Assembly: GCA_031255425.1 (NCBI GenBank) | Contig: JAIRSN010000084.1 | Location: 1-13,208, forward strand | DNA: 13,208 nt | Reading direction: 5' to 3' | Source of the DNA: Dysgonamonadaceae bacterium | GTDB taxonomy: Bacteria > Bacteroidota > Bacteroidia > Bacteroidales > Azobacteroidaceae | Shown: one piece after another, positions 1 to 7,126 of the stretch | How the letters are laid out: each line of letters opens with the position of its first letter | How positions within the stretch are numbered: position 1 is the first letter of the stretch | Made by a program: the position numbers and the translations under genes | Notes under the pieces: model-generated | Told to the model about the DNA's origin: nothing | The model's input: the letters and a program-made list of their open reading frames with translations, nothing else | The model's database searches: none

Positions 1-119
1 CCCCCGGCCTAGGCTTCGAGGCGGAAATAACCGCTCGATGCCGACGGCGTTAAAAACGGATTACTGTTTGAGCGAAGCGAGTTGTAATCCGTTTAGCCGG
101 CGGTATCAGAGCGGTCCGC
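1..119. repeat. Left copy of a 119-bp direct repeat that forms a long palindrome
   Basis: These bases recur without a visible difference at 13090-13208, the other edge of the window. Bases 21-119 fold as one long imperfect hairpin: 21-24 pair with 116-119, 31-40 with 104-114 (one bulged base), 41-48 with 96-103 (one mismatch), and 54-64 with 84-94 (11 perfect pairs, AAACGGATTAC), leaving a 19-base loop at 65-83. The outer pair ends exactly where the shared sequence ends. GCCTAGGC at 7-14 is a separate perfect palindrome. No protein of this length looks real here. I infer a dispersed palindromic repeat of the host genome; whether the natural repeat is longer than 119 bp cannot be judged because the right copy is cut by the window end. 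Confidence 0.9.
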
Positions 120-130
120 CAAGAAGCCAA

Positions 131-219
131 GCCTTGATCTTTTTTGGTTCTTTTTTGCATCAAGGCAAAAAAGAACACTCAGGCAAGCCAGAGGCTGTGC
201 CTGGCGGCGGCGCAGCCGC
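131..219. repeat. Cluster of nested hairpins continuing the left edge repeat
   Basis: Directly after the 119-bp repeat, 147-158 (GTTCTTTTTTGC) pairs perfectly with 165-176 around a 6-base loop. The flanking words 131-138 (GCCTTGAT) and 159-166 (ATCAAGGC) are also perfect complements, and they compete for the same bases, so the two folds exclude each other. A third small hairpin at 207-219 (GCGGC, loop GCA, GCCGC) sits nine bases past the stop of the phosphatase gene. None is followed by a T-run on either strand, so I do not call a terminator. The composition resembles the edge repeat rather than the genes, and I infer that it belongs to the same dispersed element. Confidence 0.6.
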
Positions 220-228
220 TCTTATATT

Positions 229-900
229 TTAATGGAAATATGCTGCAATATGCTTCGCCAACGCAAGCATGGAAGGATACAGGGCATTGGCTCCGGCTTC
301 CCATAAGACCCTGTCAGGCAAGGGACCGGTGTTGACGGCGATGGTATAAATCCCGGCGGCACGTCCGGACTCGACGCCCAGCGGGGCGTTCTCGATCACG
401 AGGGCTTCCTCCGGCAGGATATTTCCCTTCAGCAAACCCATCCGGTAAGGTTCGGGGTGCGGTTTGCCGTGGCGGACGTCGTACGCCGTCACCATCAAGT
501 CCTTATCGAAAAAATCCGGGTAGTTTTTGTCCAGCTTGTCGATCAGCGAATGTTGCCCGGAGCCGGTAACGATGATTCGCTGTATGCCCGCCGCTTTCAC
601 TTTCTCCAACACTTCCCGCGCGCCCGGCATGGGCTTGGATCCGGGGTGTTCCAGCTCGGTAAACCGCTGTGCCTTTTTCGCATACAATGCCTCGATTTCT
701 TCGGGCGTAGCGTCTTTTCCGAAACTGCGGTTGAACAGGATATTGATGGTAGATTGCCCGGTCCGGCCTTCAAACAGGTAGAAATCCTCCGGGGAAGAGG
801 AGACGCCTGCCTGCGACATCGTTTCGTGCCACGCCCGCACATGGCTGGGCATGGAATCGTACAGAACGCCGTCCATATCGAACAGTACGGCTTTAATCAT
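229..900 (-). CDS. HAD-superfamily hydrolase, beta-phosphoglucomutase-like (subfamily IA)
   Basis: A 223-residue protein with the full haloacid dehalogenase motif set: D8-M-D10-G (nucleophile and acid/base aspartates), T112 in VTGSG (motif II), K146 in HGKPHP (motif III) and E170-N171 in VIENAPLGV (motif IV). Residues about 15-85 are a helical C1 cap, as in sugar-phosphate phosphatases and phosphomutases. Family knowledge supports a cytoplasmic phosphatase or mutase acting on a small phosphorylated sugar; the substrate is not readable from the sequence. The ATG at 900 is chosen over a TTG at 903 because it overlaps the pgi stop by one base (TGATG), which fits translational coupling. It is the last gene of the lysS-gpsA-pgi operon, so a substrate related to hexose or triose phosphates is a reasonable inference. 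No clear terminator follows. Confidence 0.9.
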   Translation of the reverse strand: MIKAVLFDMDGVLYDSMPSHVRAWHETMSQAGVSSSPEDFYLFEGRTGQSTINILFNRSFGKDATPEEIEALYAKKAQRFTELEHPGSKPMPGAREVLEKVKAAGIQRIIVTGSGQHSLIDKLDKNYPDFFDKDLMVTAYDVRHGKPHPEPYRMGLLKGNILPEEALVIENAPLGVESGRAAGIYTIAVNTGPLPDRVLWEAGANALYPSMLALAKHIAAYFH

Positions 901-2198
901 CAATAACCCGGTTTATTCAGCAGGGCGAACATGTTTTTTTTGTAGGCTTCCACGCCCGGTTGGTTGAACGGGTTGACGCCTGAAAGGTAGCCGCTGATGC
1001 CGCATGCCCGCTCGAAGAAGTAGAGTAATTGCCCCAAATAGAAGGCATTCAGTTCGGGCAATTCGATGCGGATGTTGGGGACTCCGCCGTCTACGTGAGC
1101 CATCTGGGTGCCCAATTCCGCCATTTTGTTTACGTAGTCGACCCTTTTGCCCGCCAGGAAGTTCAGCCCGTCCAAATCCTGTTCGTCCGAAGGCACCGCG
1201 ACGGTGTGCCGGGTCTTGGCGATGGAGATAACCGTCTCAAAGAGGCTCCTTTCGCCTTCCTGAATCCATTGCCCCATCGAATGGAGGTCGGTCGTGAAGT
1301 CGACGGAAGCGGGGAATATGCCCTTGTTTTCCTTCCCTTCGCTCTCGCCGTAAAGCTGTTTCCACCATTCGGAAACGTAATGCAACTTCGGGTTGAAATT
1401 GGCAAGCAGCTCTATTTTCTTCCCGCTTTTGTAGATTTCGCTGCGGACGGCGGCGTATATTTCCGCCGGATTCCTGTCGAACGGCACCTCGCTGCCGGTG
1501 GCTTTCTCCATCGCGACGGCGCCGGCAATCAGTTGCCGGATGTCGATTCCCGCTATCGCGACCGGGAGCAGCCCGACCGGGGTCAGCACGGAAAAACGTC
1601 CGCCCACATTGTCGGGGATGACGTATGTTTTGTATCCTTCCTTTGTAGCCAATGTTCTCAAAGCGCCTCGCTCCTTGTCCGTTACGGCAACGATCCGGGT
1701 GCGGGCTTCTTCCTTTCCGACCGCGTCTTCCAACTGTTTTTTCAGGATACGGAACGCCAATGCAGGTTCAGTAGTGGTTCCCGATTTGGAAATATTGAGG
1801 ATGCCGAACGATTTCTTCGCCAGGAATTGAGACAATTCATACAGATAATCTTCGCCGATTACATGACCGGCATAAAGGATCAGCGTTTGTTTGTTTTCCA
1901 ACGAATCGAACGAGCCGGAAAGCGCATCAATGACCGCTTTTGCCCCCAGGTAACTCCCGCCGATGCCGATGACAACGACTGCCTCGCATTTGGAACGGAG
2001 CTTGCCGGCGGTTGCCTCGATGTCGGCTATTTCCGCTTCGGTGATGGTGGAAGGCAGGTGTAGCCAGCCCAGAAAGTCGTTTCCCTTTCCGGTTCCGTTT
2101 TCCAGCGTGCGGTTGCAGCTTTTTGCCTCGGCAGCTTGCGCATAAACCTGTTCTTTTGTAATCTCAATAAACGCTTTGTCGGTATTTAATGTTATCAT
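900..2198 (-). CDS. pgi: Glucose-6-phosphate isomerase
   Basis: This 432-residue enzyme interconverts glucose 6-phosphate and fructose 6-phosphate in the cytoplasm (glycolysis and gluconeogenesis). The sugar-isomerase folds show [11 protein letters not shown] at 78-88 and the phosphate-binding SKSGTTTE at 137-144. Both family signatures are present: [14 protein letters not shown] at 196-209, and the C-terminal one spanning 403-421 with NQPGVE and the catalytic lysine near 420. The catalytic region GESEGKE lies near 284-290 and TDLHSMG near 303-309. The length fits the short form found in Bacteroidota and Gram-positives rather than the ~550-residue enterobacterial form. The ATG start is preceded by AGGA four bases upstream, one of the few recognisable ribosome sites in the window, and lies 12 bp after the gpsA stop. 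Confidence 0.97.
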   Translation of the reverse strand: MITLNTDKAFIEITKEQVYAQAAEAKSCNRTLENGTGKGNDFLGWLHLPSTITEAEIADIEATAGKLRSKCEAVVVIGIGGSYLGAKAVIDALSGSFDSLENKQTLILYAGHVIGEDYLYELSQFLAKKSFGILNISKSGTTTEPALAFRILKKQLEDAVGKEEARTRIVAVTDKERGALRTLATKEGYKTYVIPDNVGGRFSVLTPVGLLPVAIAGIDIRQLIAGAVAMEKATGSEVPFDRNPAEIYAAVRSEIYKSGKKIELLANFNPKLHYVSEWWKQLYGESEGKENKGIFPASVDFTTDLHSMGQWIQEGERSLFETVISIAKTRHTVAVPSDEQDLDGLNFLAGKRVDYVNKMAELGTQMAHVDGGVPNIRIELPELNAFYLGQLLYFFERACGISGYLSGVNPFNQPGVEAYKKNMFALLNKPGY

Positions 2199-2210
2199 TT
2201 TCCTGTTTAA

Positions 2211-3206
2211 TTATTTGAATGTTTCTGTTAATCTGCGGATGACCGGCACCGCCGATTTCCGCTCGTATAAAATCGAGTACACGGCGTCCAATATCGGCAT
2301 GTCGACCTTGTATTCGCTGTTGATTTCCTTGATACACTTGGTTCCGAAGTATCCTTCCGCAATCATTTCCATCTCCAACTGGGCGATTTTCACGGAGTAT
2401 CCCTTTCCGATCATGGTTCCGAAAATGCGGTTGCGGCTGAACCGCGAATAGGCGGTCACCAATAAATCGCCCAGGTAGGCGGAGCCGCAAATAGCTCTTT
2501 CTACCGGGTTTACTGCGTTGATAAAACGTTCCATCTCCGCAATGGAGTTGGACATAAAGATTGCCTGGAAGTTGTCGCCGTATTTCAACCCGTGGCAAAT
2601 CCCGGATACGATGGCGTAGACGTTTTTCAATACGGAAGCGTATTCGATACCCGTCACATCGTTGCCGGTGGAAGATTTCACGAAATGCGTTTTGAACATA
2701 TCCGCCAATACCTGCGCCCTTTCGTCGGAGGTGCAGCCGACCGTGAGGTAGGACAAGCGCTCCAGAGCGACTTCTTCCGCGTGGCAGGGACCGCCCAACA
2801 CCGCAATGTGGTCCTCCGGAACATCGTAGAACTTGGCAAAATAATCGGACACCAACATGTTCTCGTCGGGGACGATTCCTTTGATTGCCGAGATAATCAT
2901 CTTGTCTTTCAGGGGCGTATGTAACTTTTGAAGGTGCTGCTTGAGGAAAGGGGACGGCGTGGCAAAAATCAGGGTATCGCAGTTCTCCACCACTTCGTTG
3001 ATGTTGTCGTAGAACCGGATGTTTTCGATATTAAACTTCACGCTTGTCAAATAGGATGGATTATGCCCGAGCTTCAGAAATTCCTCGATTTGATCCGGGC
3101 GGCGCATATACCAGTTGAAATTGGTTTGTGTCATCGCAATAATCTTTGCAATGGCGGTTGCCCAGCTTCCACCGCCCATCACACCTACTTTACCTGTACT
3201 ATTCAT
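2211..3206 (-). CDS. gpsA: Glycerol-3-phosphate dehydrogenase [NAD(P)+]
   Basis: A 331-residue enzyme that reduces dihydroxyacetone phosphate to sn-glycerol 3-phosphate, the backbone for phospholipid synthesis. The N-terminal Rossmann loop is GVMGGGSWA (8-16), followed by ATPSPFLKQ (82-90), SAIKG (106-110), GGPCHAEE (138-145), the catalytic lysine K194 in LKNVYAIVSG, and the C-terminal substrate-site words GDLLVTAYS (246-254) and SRN (257-259). The ATG at 3206 is preferred over a TTG nine bases upstream, which would only duplicate the MNS start. It follows the lysS stop by 17 bp and precedes pgi by 12 bp, so it is the second gene of the operon. It links glycolytic triose phosphate to lipid synthesis; the PlsC-like acyltransferase at 11748-12290 would act further along the same broad pathway. 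Confidence 0.97.
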   Translation of the reverse strand: MNSTGKVGVMGGGSWATAIAKIIAMTQTNFNWYMRRPDQIEEFLKLGHNPSYLTSVKFNIENIRFYDNINEVVENCDTLIFATPSPFLKQHLQKLHTPLKDKMIISAIKGIVPDENMLVSDYFAKFYDVPEDHIAVLGGPCHAEEVALERLSYLTVGCTSDERAQVLADMFKTHFVKSSTGNDVTGIEYASVLKNVYAIVSGICHGLKYGDNFQAIFMSNSIAEMERFINAVNPVERAICGSAYLGDLLVTAYSRFSRNRIFGTMIGKGYSVKIAQLEMEMIAEGYFGTKCIKEINSEYKVDMPILDAVYSILYERKSAVPVIRRLTETFK

Positions 3207-3223
3207 GCTATTCAATTAATTTA

Positions 3224-4747
3224 TTAGATTTGTTTTTCAGGACGCATCTGCGGGAAGAGCAGTACTTCCTGAATGGAGGTTTGTCCGGTTAGCAACATCA
3301 CCAAACGATCGATTCCGATGCCCATTCCGGATGTGGGCGGCATTCCGTATTCCAAAGCCCGTAAAAAGTCCTGGTCAATAAACATGGCTTCGTCGTCTCC
3401 TTTTTCCGATAGTTTCAGTTGCTCTTCAAACCGTTCTCTTTGGTCAATCGGGTCGTTTAATTCGGAATAGGCGTTCGCAAGTTCTTTCCCGTTCACCATC
3501 AGCTCAAACCGTTCGGTCAGTTCCGGATTTTCGCGGTGGCGTTTGCAGAGAGGCGACATTTCTTTCGGGTAATCGGTGATGAAAGTCGGTTGGATGTATT
3601 TGTTTTCACACTTTTCGCCGAACAGTTCGTCAATCAGTTTTCCTTTTCCCATCGTTTGGTCCTGTTCGACATTCAGTTGTTTGCAGACCTCCCGCAGTTG
3701 GTCTTCGTTCATTCCCGCGATGTCGATGCCGGTATGTTCTTTGATGGCATCAATCATGGTCACCCGGCGGTAAGGCGCTTTGAAACTGAGGGTTTGTTCC
3801 CCCGCCTGTATTTCGGTTGTTCCCAGGACGTCCAGGCAAATCTTTTCCAGCATCTGTTCGGTGAAACGCATCATCCAGTTGTAATCCTTGTACGCAACGT
3901 AAATTTCGAGGCAGGTAAACTCCGGATTGTGCATCCGGTCCATACCCTCGTTGCGGAAGTTGCGCGAAAACTCGTACACGCCTTCAAAGCCGCCCACGAT
4001 CAGCCGTTTCAGGTAGAGTTCGTTGGCGATGCGGAGGTACAAAGGCATGTCCAGCGCATTGTGGTGCGTGATAAACGGACGCGCGGAAGCGCCTCCGGGG
4101 ATGCCCTGCAAAACGGGCGTATCCACCTCGATATATCCCCGTTCGTTGAAAAACGAGCGCATGGAGTTGAATATCCGGGTTCTTTTCAGGAAAATATCCT
4201 TGATGCCGTCGTTGACAATCAGGTCGACATAGCGCTGGCGGTACCGCATTTCGGGATCCTCAAAGGCATCGTAAGCAACGCCGTCCTTGTATTTGACGAT
4301 GGGAAGCGGGCGCAGCGACTTGGAAAGCACGGTCAACCGGCTCACGTGAATCGATATTTCGCCCATCTGCGTGCGGAACACATACCCTTCCACACCGATG
4401 AAATCGCCGATGTCCAACAGTTTTTTGAAGATCACATTGTATAAGTCCTTGTCTTCCGTGGGACAAAGGTCGTCCCGGCTGATATATAATTGTATTCTGC
4501 CGACAGCATCCTGCAATTCAACGAAAGAGGCTTTGCCCATGATCCGGCGGCTCATGATCCGGCCGGCAACAGCGACCTCTTTCCGGGGAGCATCCTCTTT
4601 AAATTCGTTCTTAATATCCACGGAATAAGCCGTCACGAGAAATTCTTTTGCAGGATAAGGTTCGATTCCTTTCTTGCGAATTTCATCCAAACTTTGGCGC
4701 CGGAATATTTCTTGTTCGCTTAAATTGAGTGCGTTCATAATTGCCAT
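3224..4747 (-). CDS. lysS: Lysyl-tRNA synthetase, class II
   Basis: A 507-residue enzyme that charges tRNA-Lys with lysine. The N-terminal OB-fold anticodon-binding domain covers about 57-140 ([20 protein letters not shown]). The class II catalytic core carries the motif 1 region near 203-215 ([11 protein letters not shown]), motif 2 at 262-283 (RNFRNEGMD followed by HNPEFTCLE), and motif 3 at 474-487 ([13 protein letters not shown]). The GGASARPF loop at 218-225 is typical of the family. There is no long extension past motif 3: the protein ends at MRPEKQI. The ATG at 4747 is used; a second ATG three codons in (4738) is possible. No Shine-Dalgarno is visible. It is the first gene of the lysS-gpsA-pgi-HAD operon, with a TAnnTTTG promoter word 20 bp upstream. 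Confidence 0.97.
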   Translation of the reverse strand: MAIMNALNLSEQEIFRRQSLDEIRKKGIEPYPAKEFLVTAYSVDIKNEFKEDAPRKEVAVAGRIMSRRIMGKASFVELQDAVGRIQLYISRDDLCPTEDKDLYNVIFKKLLDIGDFIGVEGYVFRTQMGEISIHVSRLTVLSKSLRPLPIVKYKDGVAYDAFEDPEMRYRQRYVDLIVNDGIKDIFLKRTRIFNSMRSFFNERGYIEVDTPVLQGIPGGASARPFITHHNALDMPLYLRIANELYLKRLIVGGFEGVYEFSRNFRNEGMDRMHNPEFTCLEIYVAYKDYNWMMRFTEQMLEKICLDVLGTTEIQAGEQTLSFKAPYRRVTMIDAIKEHTGIDIAGMNEDQLREVCKQLNVEQDQTMGKGKLIDELFGEKCENKYIQPTFITDYPKEMSPLCKRHRENPELTERFELMVNGKELANAYSELNDPIDQRERFEEQLKLSEKGDDEAMFIDQDFLRALEYGMPPTSGMGIGIDRLVMLLTGQTSIQEVLLFPQMRPEKQI

Positions 4748-4767
4748 TATTTTTGAAGAATTGACTG

Positions 4768-4775
4768 CAAAGGTA
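4768..4775 (-). promoter_or_regulatory. Bacteroidota -7 promoter element for lysS
   Basis: Read on the minus strand the word is TACCTTTG followed by CAG, matching the Bacteroidota -7 consensus TAnnTTTG. It lies 20 bp before the lysS ATG, giving a short leader. A TTTG box at the expected -33 spacing is not present, so the upstream half is weak. It would drive the four-gene lysS operon. Confidence 0.65.
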
Positions 4776-4875
4776 CTATATTATTTGAAAAATCAGTAAA
4801 CCGGACGGATTATAATTTGTGAATTTATTCGTTGAGGGCTTAGAAGAAATTAATAATCATCCGGTTAGTTTCGCC

Positions 4876-4896
4876 TCCCTCCTCCGAACGGAGGGA
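4876..4896. repeat. Short GC-rich inverted repeat between lysS and the OmpA lipoprotein gene
   Basis: TCCCTC (4876-4881) and GAGGGA (4891-4896) are perfect complements, and an alternative fold pairs CCTCCG (4881-4886) with CGGAGG (4889-4894). It lies between the terminator of the upstream unit and the lysS promoter region. There is no T-run next to it, so it is not a terminator by itself. It could be a small dispersed intergenic repeat; nothing in the window shows a second copy. Confidence 0.4.
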
Positions 4897-4920
4897 CTCG
4901 CCGCGGGAAACGGTGCGCAC

Positions 4921-4965
4921 AAAAAAAGAAGCGACACCCGGATCGTTTATCCCGTGCATCGCTTC
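4921..4965 (-). terminator. Intrinsic terminator after the OmpA lipoprotein gene
   Basis: On the minus strand GAAGCGA (4965-4959) pairs with TCGCTTC (4934-4928), with further pairing inside (CAC with GTG, then GGAT with ATCC), and the stem is followed at once by seven Ts (4927-4921). It starts 21 bases after the stop of the lipoprotein gene. This is a textbook rho-independent terminator and separates that unit from the lysS operon. Confidence 0.9.
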
Positions 4966-4986
4966 CCTCTTCTATGAATACTGTAT

Positions 4987-5667
4987 TTACTTCAAGGTTC
5001 CGGCTTGTGCTTCTGCCTTCATTTTTTCATTCGGAAGAATGTAAATTTCCACGCGGCGATTCAGCGCCTGAATGCCTCTTGCATCTTCCTGTGCTACCGG
5101 TTGGGAAGATCCTAAGCCGGCAGTAACCATGCGGGAAGTGCCGACGCTTTGGTTTTCCAAAAACCGTTTGACCGAGTCCGCTCTCTTTTGCGACAACGGA
5201 ACGTTTATCCGGTCGCCGCCATTGCTGTCGGTATGACCGTAGATTTCAACGTCTGTATCCGGATTAATTTTCAACGAATTGGCAAATTGAATCAACGAAT
5301 TTCTGGAAGCCGCGTTCAGTTCGCTTGAATTGCTTGCGAAAAGAATCCCGGAGTCGAACGTAACCTTGATGGCTTGTCCGTCGTTTACACTTTCTACCTG
5401 AGCGTCTTTGATCGCTTCCAGCTCTTTCTTTTGTTTGTCCATCTTGTTCCCAATCAAGGCGCCCGCCGAGCCACCGACTACGGCTCCGATACCGGCACCC
5501 CAGGCAGCGCCTTTACCTCCGCCGATCAAAGCCCCGATACCTGCTCCGATACCGGCACCGGCACCCGTACCTATTCCTGTGCCTTTCACTGTGTTGCTGG
5601 CTCCACATCCCGTGAAAACGATGGCAACACACAATAACATACTTGCAAATAAATTTACCCTTTTCAT
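4987..5667 (-). CDS. OmpA-family lipoprotein with glycine-zipper segment (YiaD-like)
   Basis: A 226-residue envelope protein. Residues 1-21 are a lipoprotein signal peptide (MKR, hydrophobic stretch, then lipobox FTG-C21). Residues about 28-73 are a glycine zipper of repeated GxGxG and GALIGG steps, expected to insert into or pack against membrane. Residues about 98-212 are an OmpA C-terminal domain with GHTDSNG (144-150), the following QKRADSVKRFL (160-170) and NRRVEI (203-208), which in the family hold peptidoglycan through meso-diaminopimelate. The role is therefore an outer-membrane lipoprotein anchoring to the cell wall; a precise function is not known. The ATG at 5667 is chosen over a GTG at 5697 because it puts the signal peptide at the N-terminus. 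A strong terminator follows. The closest upstream promoter-like word (5728-5735, GAATTTTG on the minus strand) misses one key base. Confidence 0.93.
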   Translation of the reverse strand: MKRVNLFASMLLCVAIVFTGCGASNTVKGTGIGTGAGAGIGAGIGALIGGGKGAAWGAGIGAVVGGSAGALIGNKMDKQKKELEAIKDAQVESVNDGQAIKVTFDSGILFASNSSELNAASRNSLIQFANSLKINPDTDVEIYGHTDSNGGDRINVPLSQKRADSVKRFLENQSVGTSRMVTAGLGSSQPVAQEDARGIQALNRRVEIYILPNEKMKAEAQAGTLK

Positions 5668-5743
5668 TTTTTGTTCATTTAAATTATAATAATTCACTTT
5701 GTTTTTGAAAGATGTTTTCTCTTACTGCAAAATTCATACCAAA

Positions 5744-6040
5744 TCATTCGGGCATCTCCAGGGTATCCGAATAGGTGGCCTCGGCAACCAGCACAAGCCG
5801 GATTTCTTCTTCCGTGAAGGTTCCTATCTTGTCTTTTTTGGCTTGATCGACAATGAATTGAATCAGTTCCTCTTCTTCTTTTTCTTCGTCAAAGTCATCT
5901 GTCCAGTCTCCTTTTTCGTAAAAGTCGCAGATAACATCTAAAATGTAGTACAGGTCATCGTCTGTAAACCGTTCTTTCAACTCTTGCGGTAAGTGGTTTT
6001 GAATAAACTTTACGGCAACTTCGTCATCATACTCAAACAT
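5744..6040 (-). CDS. Small acidic conserved protein of unknown function
   Basis: A 98-residue protein that I cannot assign to a named family. It is very acidic, with a run of Asp and Glu at about 44-60 (DWTDDFDEEKEEEE), no signal peptide, no membrane segment and no cysteine pair. It starts MFEYDDEVAVKF at an ATG with an A/T-rich leader and no Shine-Dalgarno. It lies 18 bp after the DUF5606 gene, so the two are almost certainly co-transcribed. Its helical pattern and predicted cytoplasmic place suggest a small adaptor-like or regulatory protein, but that is inference. Codon pattern and gene spacing look like those of its neighbours, which supports a real gene. Confidence 0.75.
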   Translation of the reverse strand: MFEYDDEVAVKFIQNHLPQELKERFTDDDLYYILDVICDFYEKGDWTDDFDEEKEEEELIQFIVDQAKKDKIGTFTEEEIRLVLVAEATYSDTLEMPE

Positions 6041-6058
6041 AAAATAATGGTTTTTAGA

Positions 6059-6505
6059 TTATAAATTACTTTTTTCTTTCTCTTTGTTCTCTTCTTCTTC
6101 TTTCGCTTCTTCTTCCGGTCCGACAAAGTCCGTTAGCCCTTCCTTCAGCAGCAGGTTATACCACGACATCATCTTTTTTATATCGGAAGGATAGACGCGC
6201 TCTTTGTCAAAATCGGGAACGATTGTTTCCAGGTAAGCCCTCAATTCCTCCGGTTTGATGGCCGGATTGTAATCGATTGCCTGTCCGTTTTCTTTCTCTT
6301 TGATTTTGTTCAGGACAACGCTTAACGACAGTTCTTCCCCGGCGGTATATACGGAAATATCTTTCAATGATACGACTTTATCTCTCATGTATACGGGGAT
6401 TCTTTTGTGGTCGATTAACGATTCAACGATAAACATGTTTTTCCCTTCGGAAATTAACTTGAAAAGTCCCGGCTTGCCGGAAACAGATAAGATTTTTTTC
6501 AACAT
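6059..6505 (-). CDS. DUF5606 domain-containing protein
   Basis: A 148-residue protein whose N-terminal half (MLKKILSVSGKPGLFKL, then GKNMFIVESL and KRIPVYMRDKV) matches the DUF5606 family I know from Bacteroidota, whose function is not established. The second half has a helical stretch with KMMSWYNLLLKEGLTDF at about 110-126 and a charged Glu/Lys tail at 129-147 (EEEAKEEEENKEKEK). There is no signal peptide or membrane segment, so it should be cytoplasmic. It follows coaE by 33 bp and has its own TAnnTTTG promoter word that overlaps the coaE stop, so it may be transcribed both with coaE and separately. The small acidic gene follows at 18 bp. Confidence 0.85.
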   Translation of the reverse strand: MLKKILSVSGKPGLFKLISEGKNMFIVESLIDHKRIPVYMRDKVVSLKDISVYTAGEELSLSVVLNKIKEKENGQAIDYNPAIKPEELRAYLETIVPDFDKERVYPSDIKKMMSWYNLLLKEGLTDFVGPEEEAKEEEENKEKEKSNL

Positions 6506-6533
6506 AACTGAAATGCGTTTTAATATAATGATG

Positions 6534-6541
6534 CAAAATTA
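6534..6541 (-). promoter_or_regulatory. Bacteroidota -7 promoter element for the DUF5606 gene
   Basis: On the minus strand the word is TAATTTTG followed by CATC, matching TAnnTTTG. It overlaps the stop codon of coaE and sits 28 bp before the DUF5606 ATG. No clear TTTG at the -33 spacing is seen. This would give the DUF5606 and acidic protein genes an internal promoter within the longer run. Confidence 0.5.
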
Positions 6542-7126
6542 AACAAATTCTCCGAATTTTATCCTTTCGAATAATTTTTCTACCTGCGGAATCAATGCTT
6601 TTCTGTCGTCGTTCAGAAGCGTATAATCCGTCGTTCTTGCTTCGTCGGTCATCTGATTGTTGATCCTGGACAGGACGGCTTCTCTCTCCACGCGGTCTCT
6701 CCGCTGCACCCGCCGGATCCGGGTCTCGACCGGCGCCACGACCGCGACGGTCACATCCACCCACCGGTTGAACCCGGACTCAAACAAAATGGCGGATTCG
6801 ATTCCGGCGTACTCTTTTTCCGAATGGTTTTTCGTCCAGTTCAGGAAGTCTTTGTACACCTCCGGATGAATAACCGAATTGACGAAAGCCAGGTGCCCGG
6901 GATGGTTGAAAATAAGGGAAGCAAGCATTCTGGTGTTTAATATCCCCCCGGCATAAAGCTCCGGACCGAACCTGCCGGTCAGTTTCCTTCGTATTTCGGG
7001 GGATGAATTGTTGAGCTTGCCGGCTTCGAGGTCGGCAATATAAACCGGGACGCCTCGTGCTTCAAAGAGCTTGGAAACCACCGATTTCCCGCTTCCGATT
7101 CCGCCCGTTATTCCGATTATTTTCAT
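6539..7126 (-). CDS. coaE: Dephospho-CoA kinase
   Basis: A 195-residue kinase that phosphorylates the ribose 3'-hydroxyl of dephospho-CoA, the last step of coenzyme A synthesis. The Walker A loop is GGIGSGKS (8-15). D32 in VYIADLEAGK fits the conserved catalytic aspartate, and the CoA-kinase words VIHPEV (85-90), SAILFESGF (111-119) and SRINNQM (153-159) follow, with the arginine-rich lid near 136-148. The length is normal for the family. Its ATG overlaps the stop of the YbbR-domain gene by four bases (ATGA at 7126-7123), indicating translational coupling in the yajC-ybbR-coaE run. Confidence 0.95.
   Translation of the reverse strand: MKIIGITGGIGSGKSVVSKLFEARGVPVYIADLEAGKLNNSSPEIRRKLTGRFGPELYAGGILNTRMLASLIFNHPGHLAFVNSVIHPEVYKDFLNWTKNHSEKEYAGIESAILFESGFNRWVDVTVAVVAPVETRIRRVQRRDRVEREAVLSRINNQMTDEARTTDYTLLNDDRKALIPQVEKLFERIKFGEFV

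Noticed and set aside
147..176. Intrinsic terminator for the lysS-pgi operon
   Set aside because: The hairpin is perfect but no T-run follows it in the minus-strand direction; it belongs to the edge repeat.
38..335. Small plus-strand frames in the left edge repeat (38-232 and 144-335)
   Set aside because: They run through hairpin sequence and into the 3' end of the phosphatase gene on the other strand, with low-complexity products and no domain.
5728..5735. A promoter -7 word before the OmpA lipoprotein gene
   Set aside because: On the minus strand it reads GAATTTTG, missing the first T of TAnnTTTG, and no -33 TTTG is at the right distance. It remains only a weak candidate.
5744..6040. EF-hand or other calcium-binding domain in the small acidic protein
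   Set aside because: The acidic run is contiguous and does not follow the spaced loop pattern of an EF-hand or dockerin.
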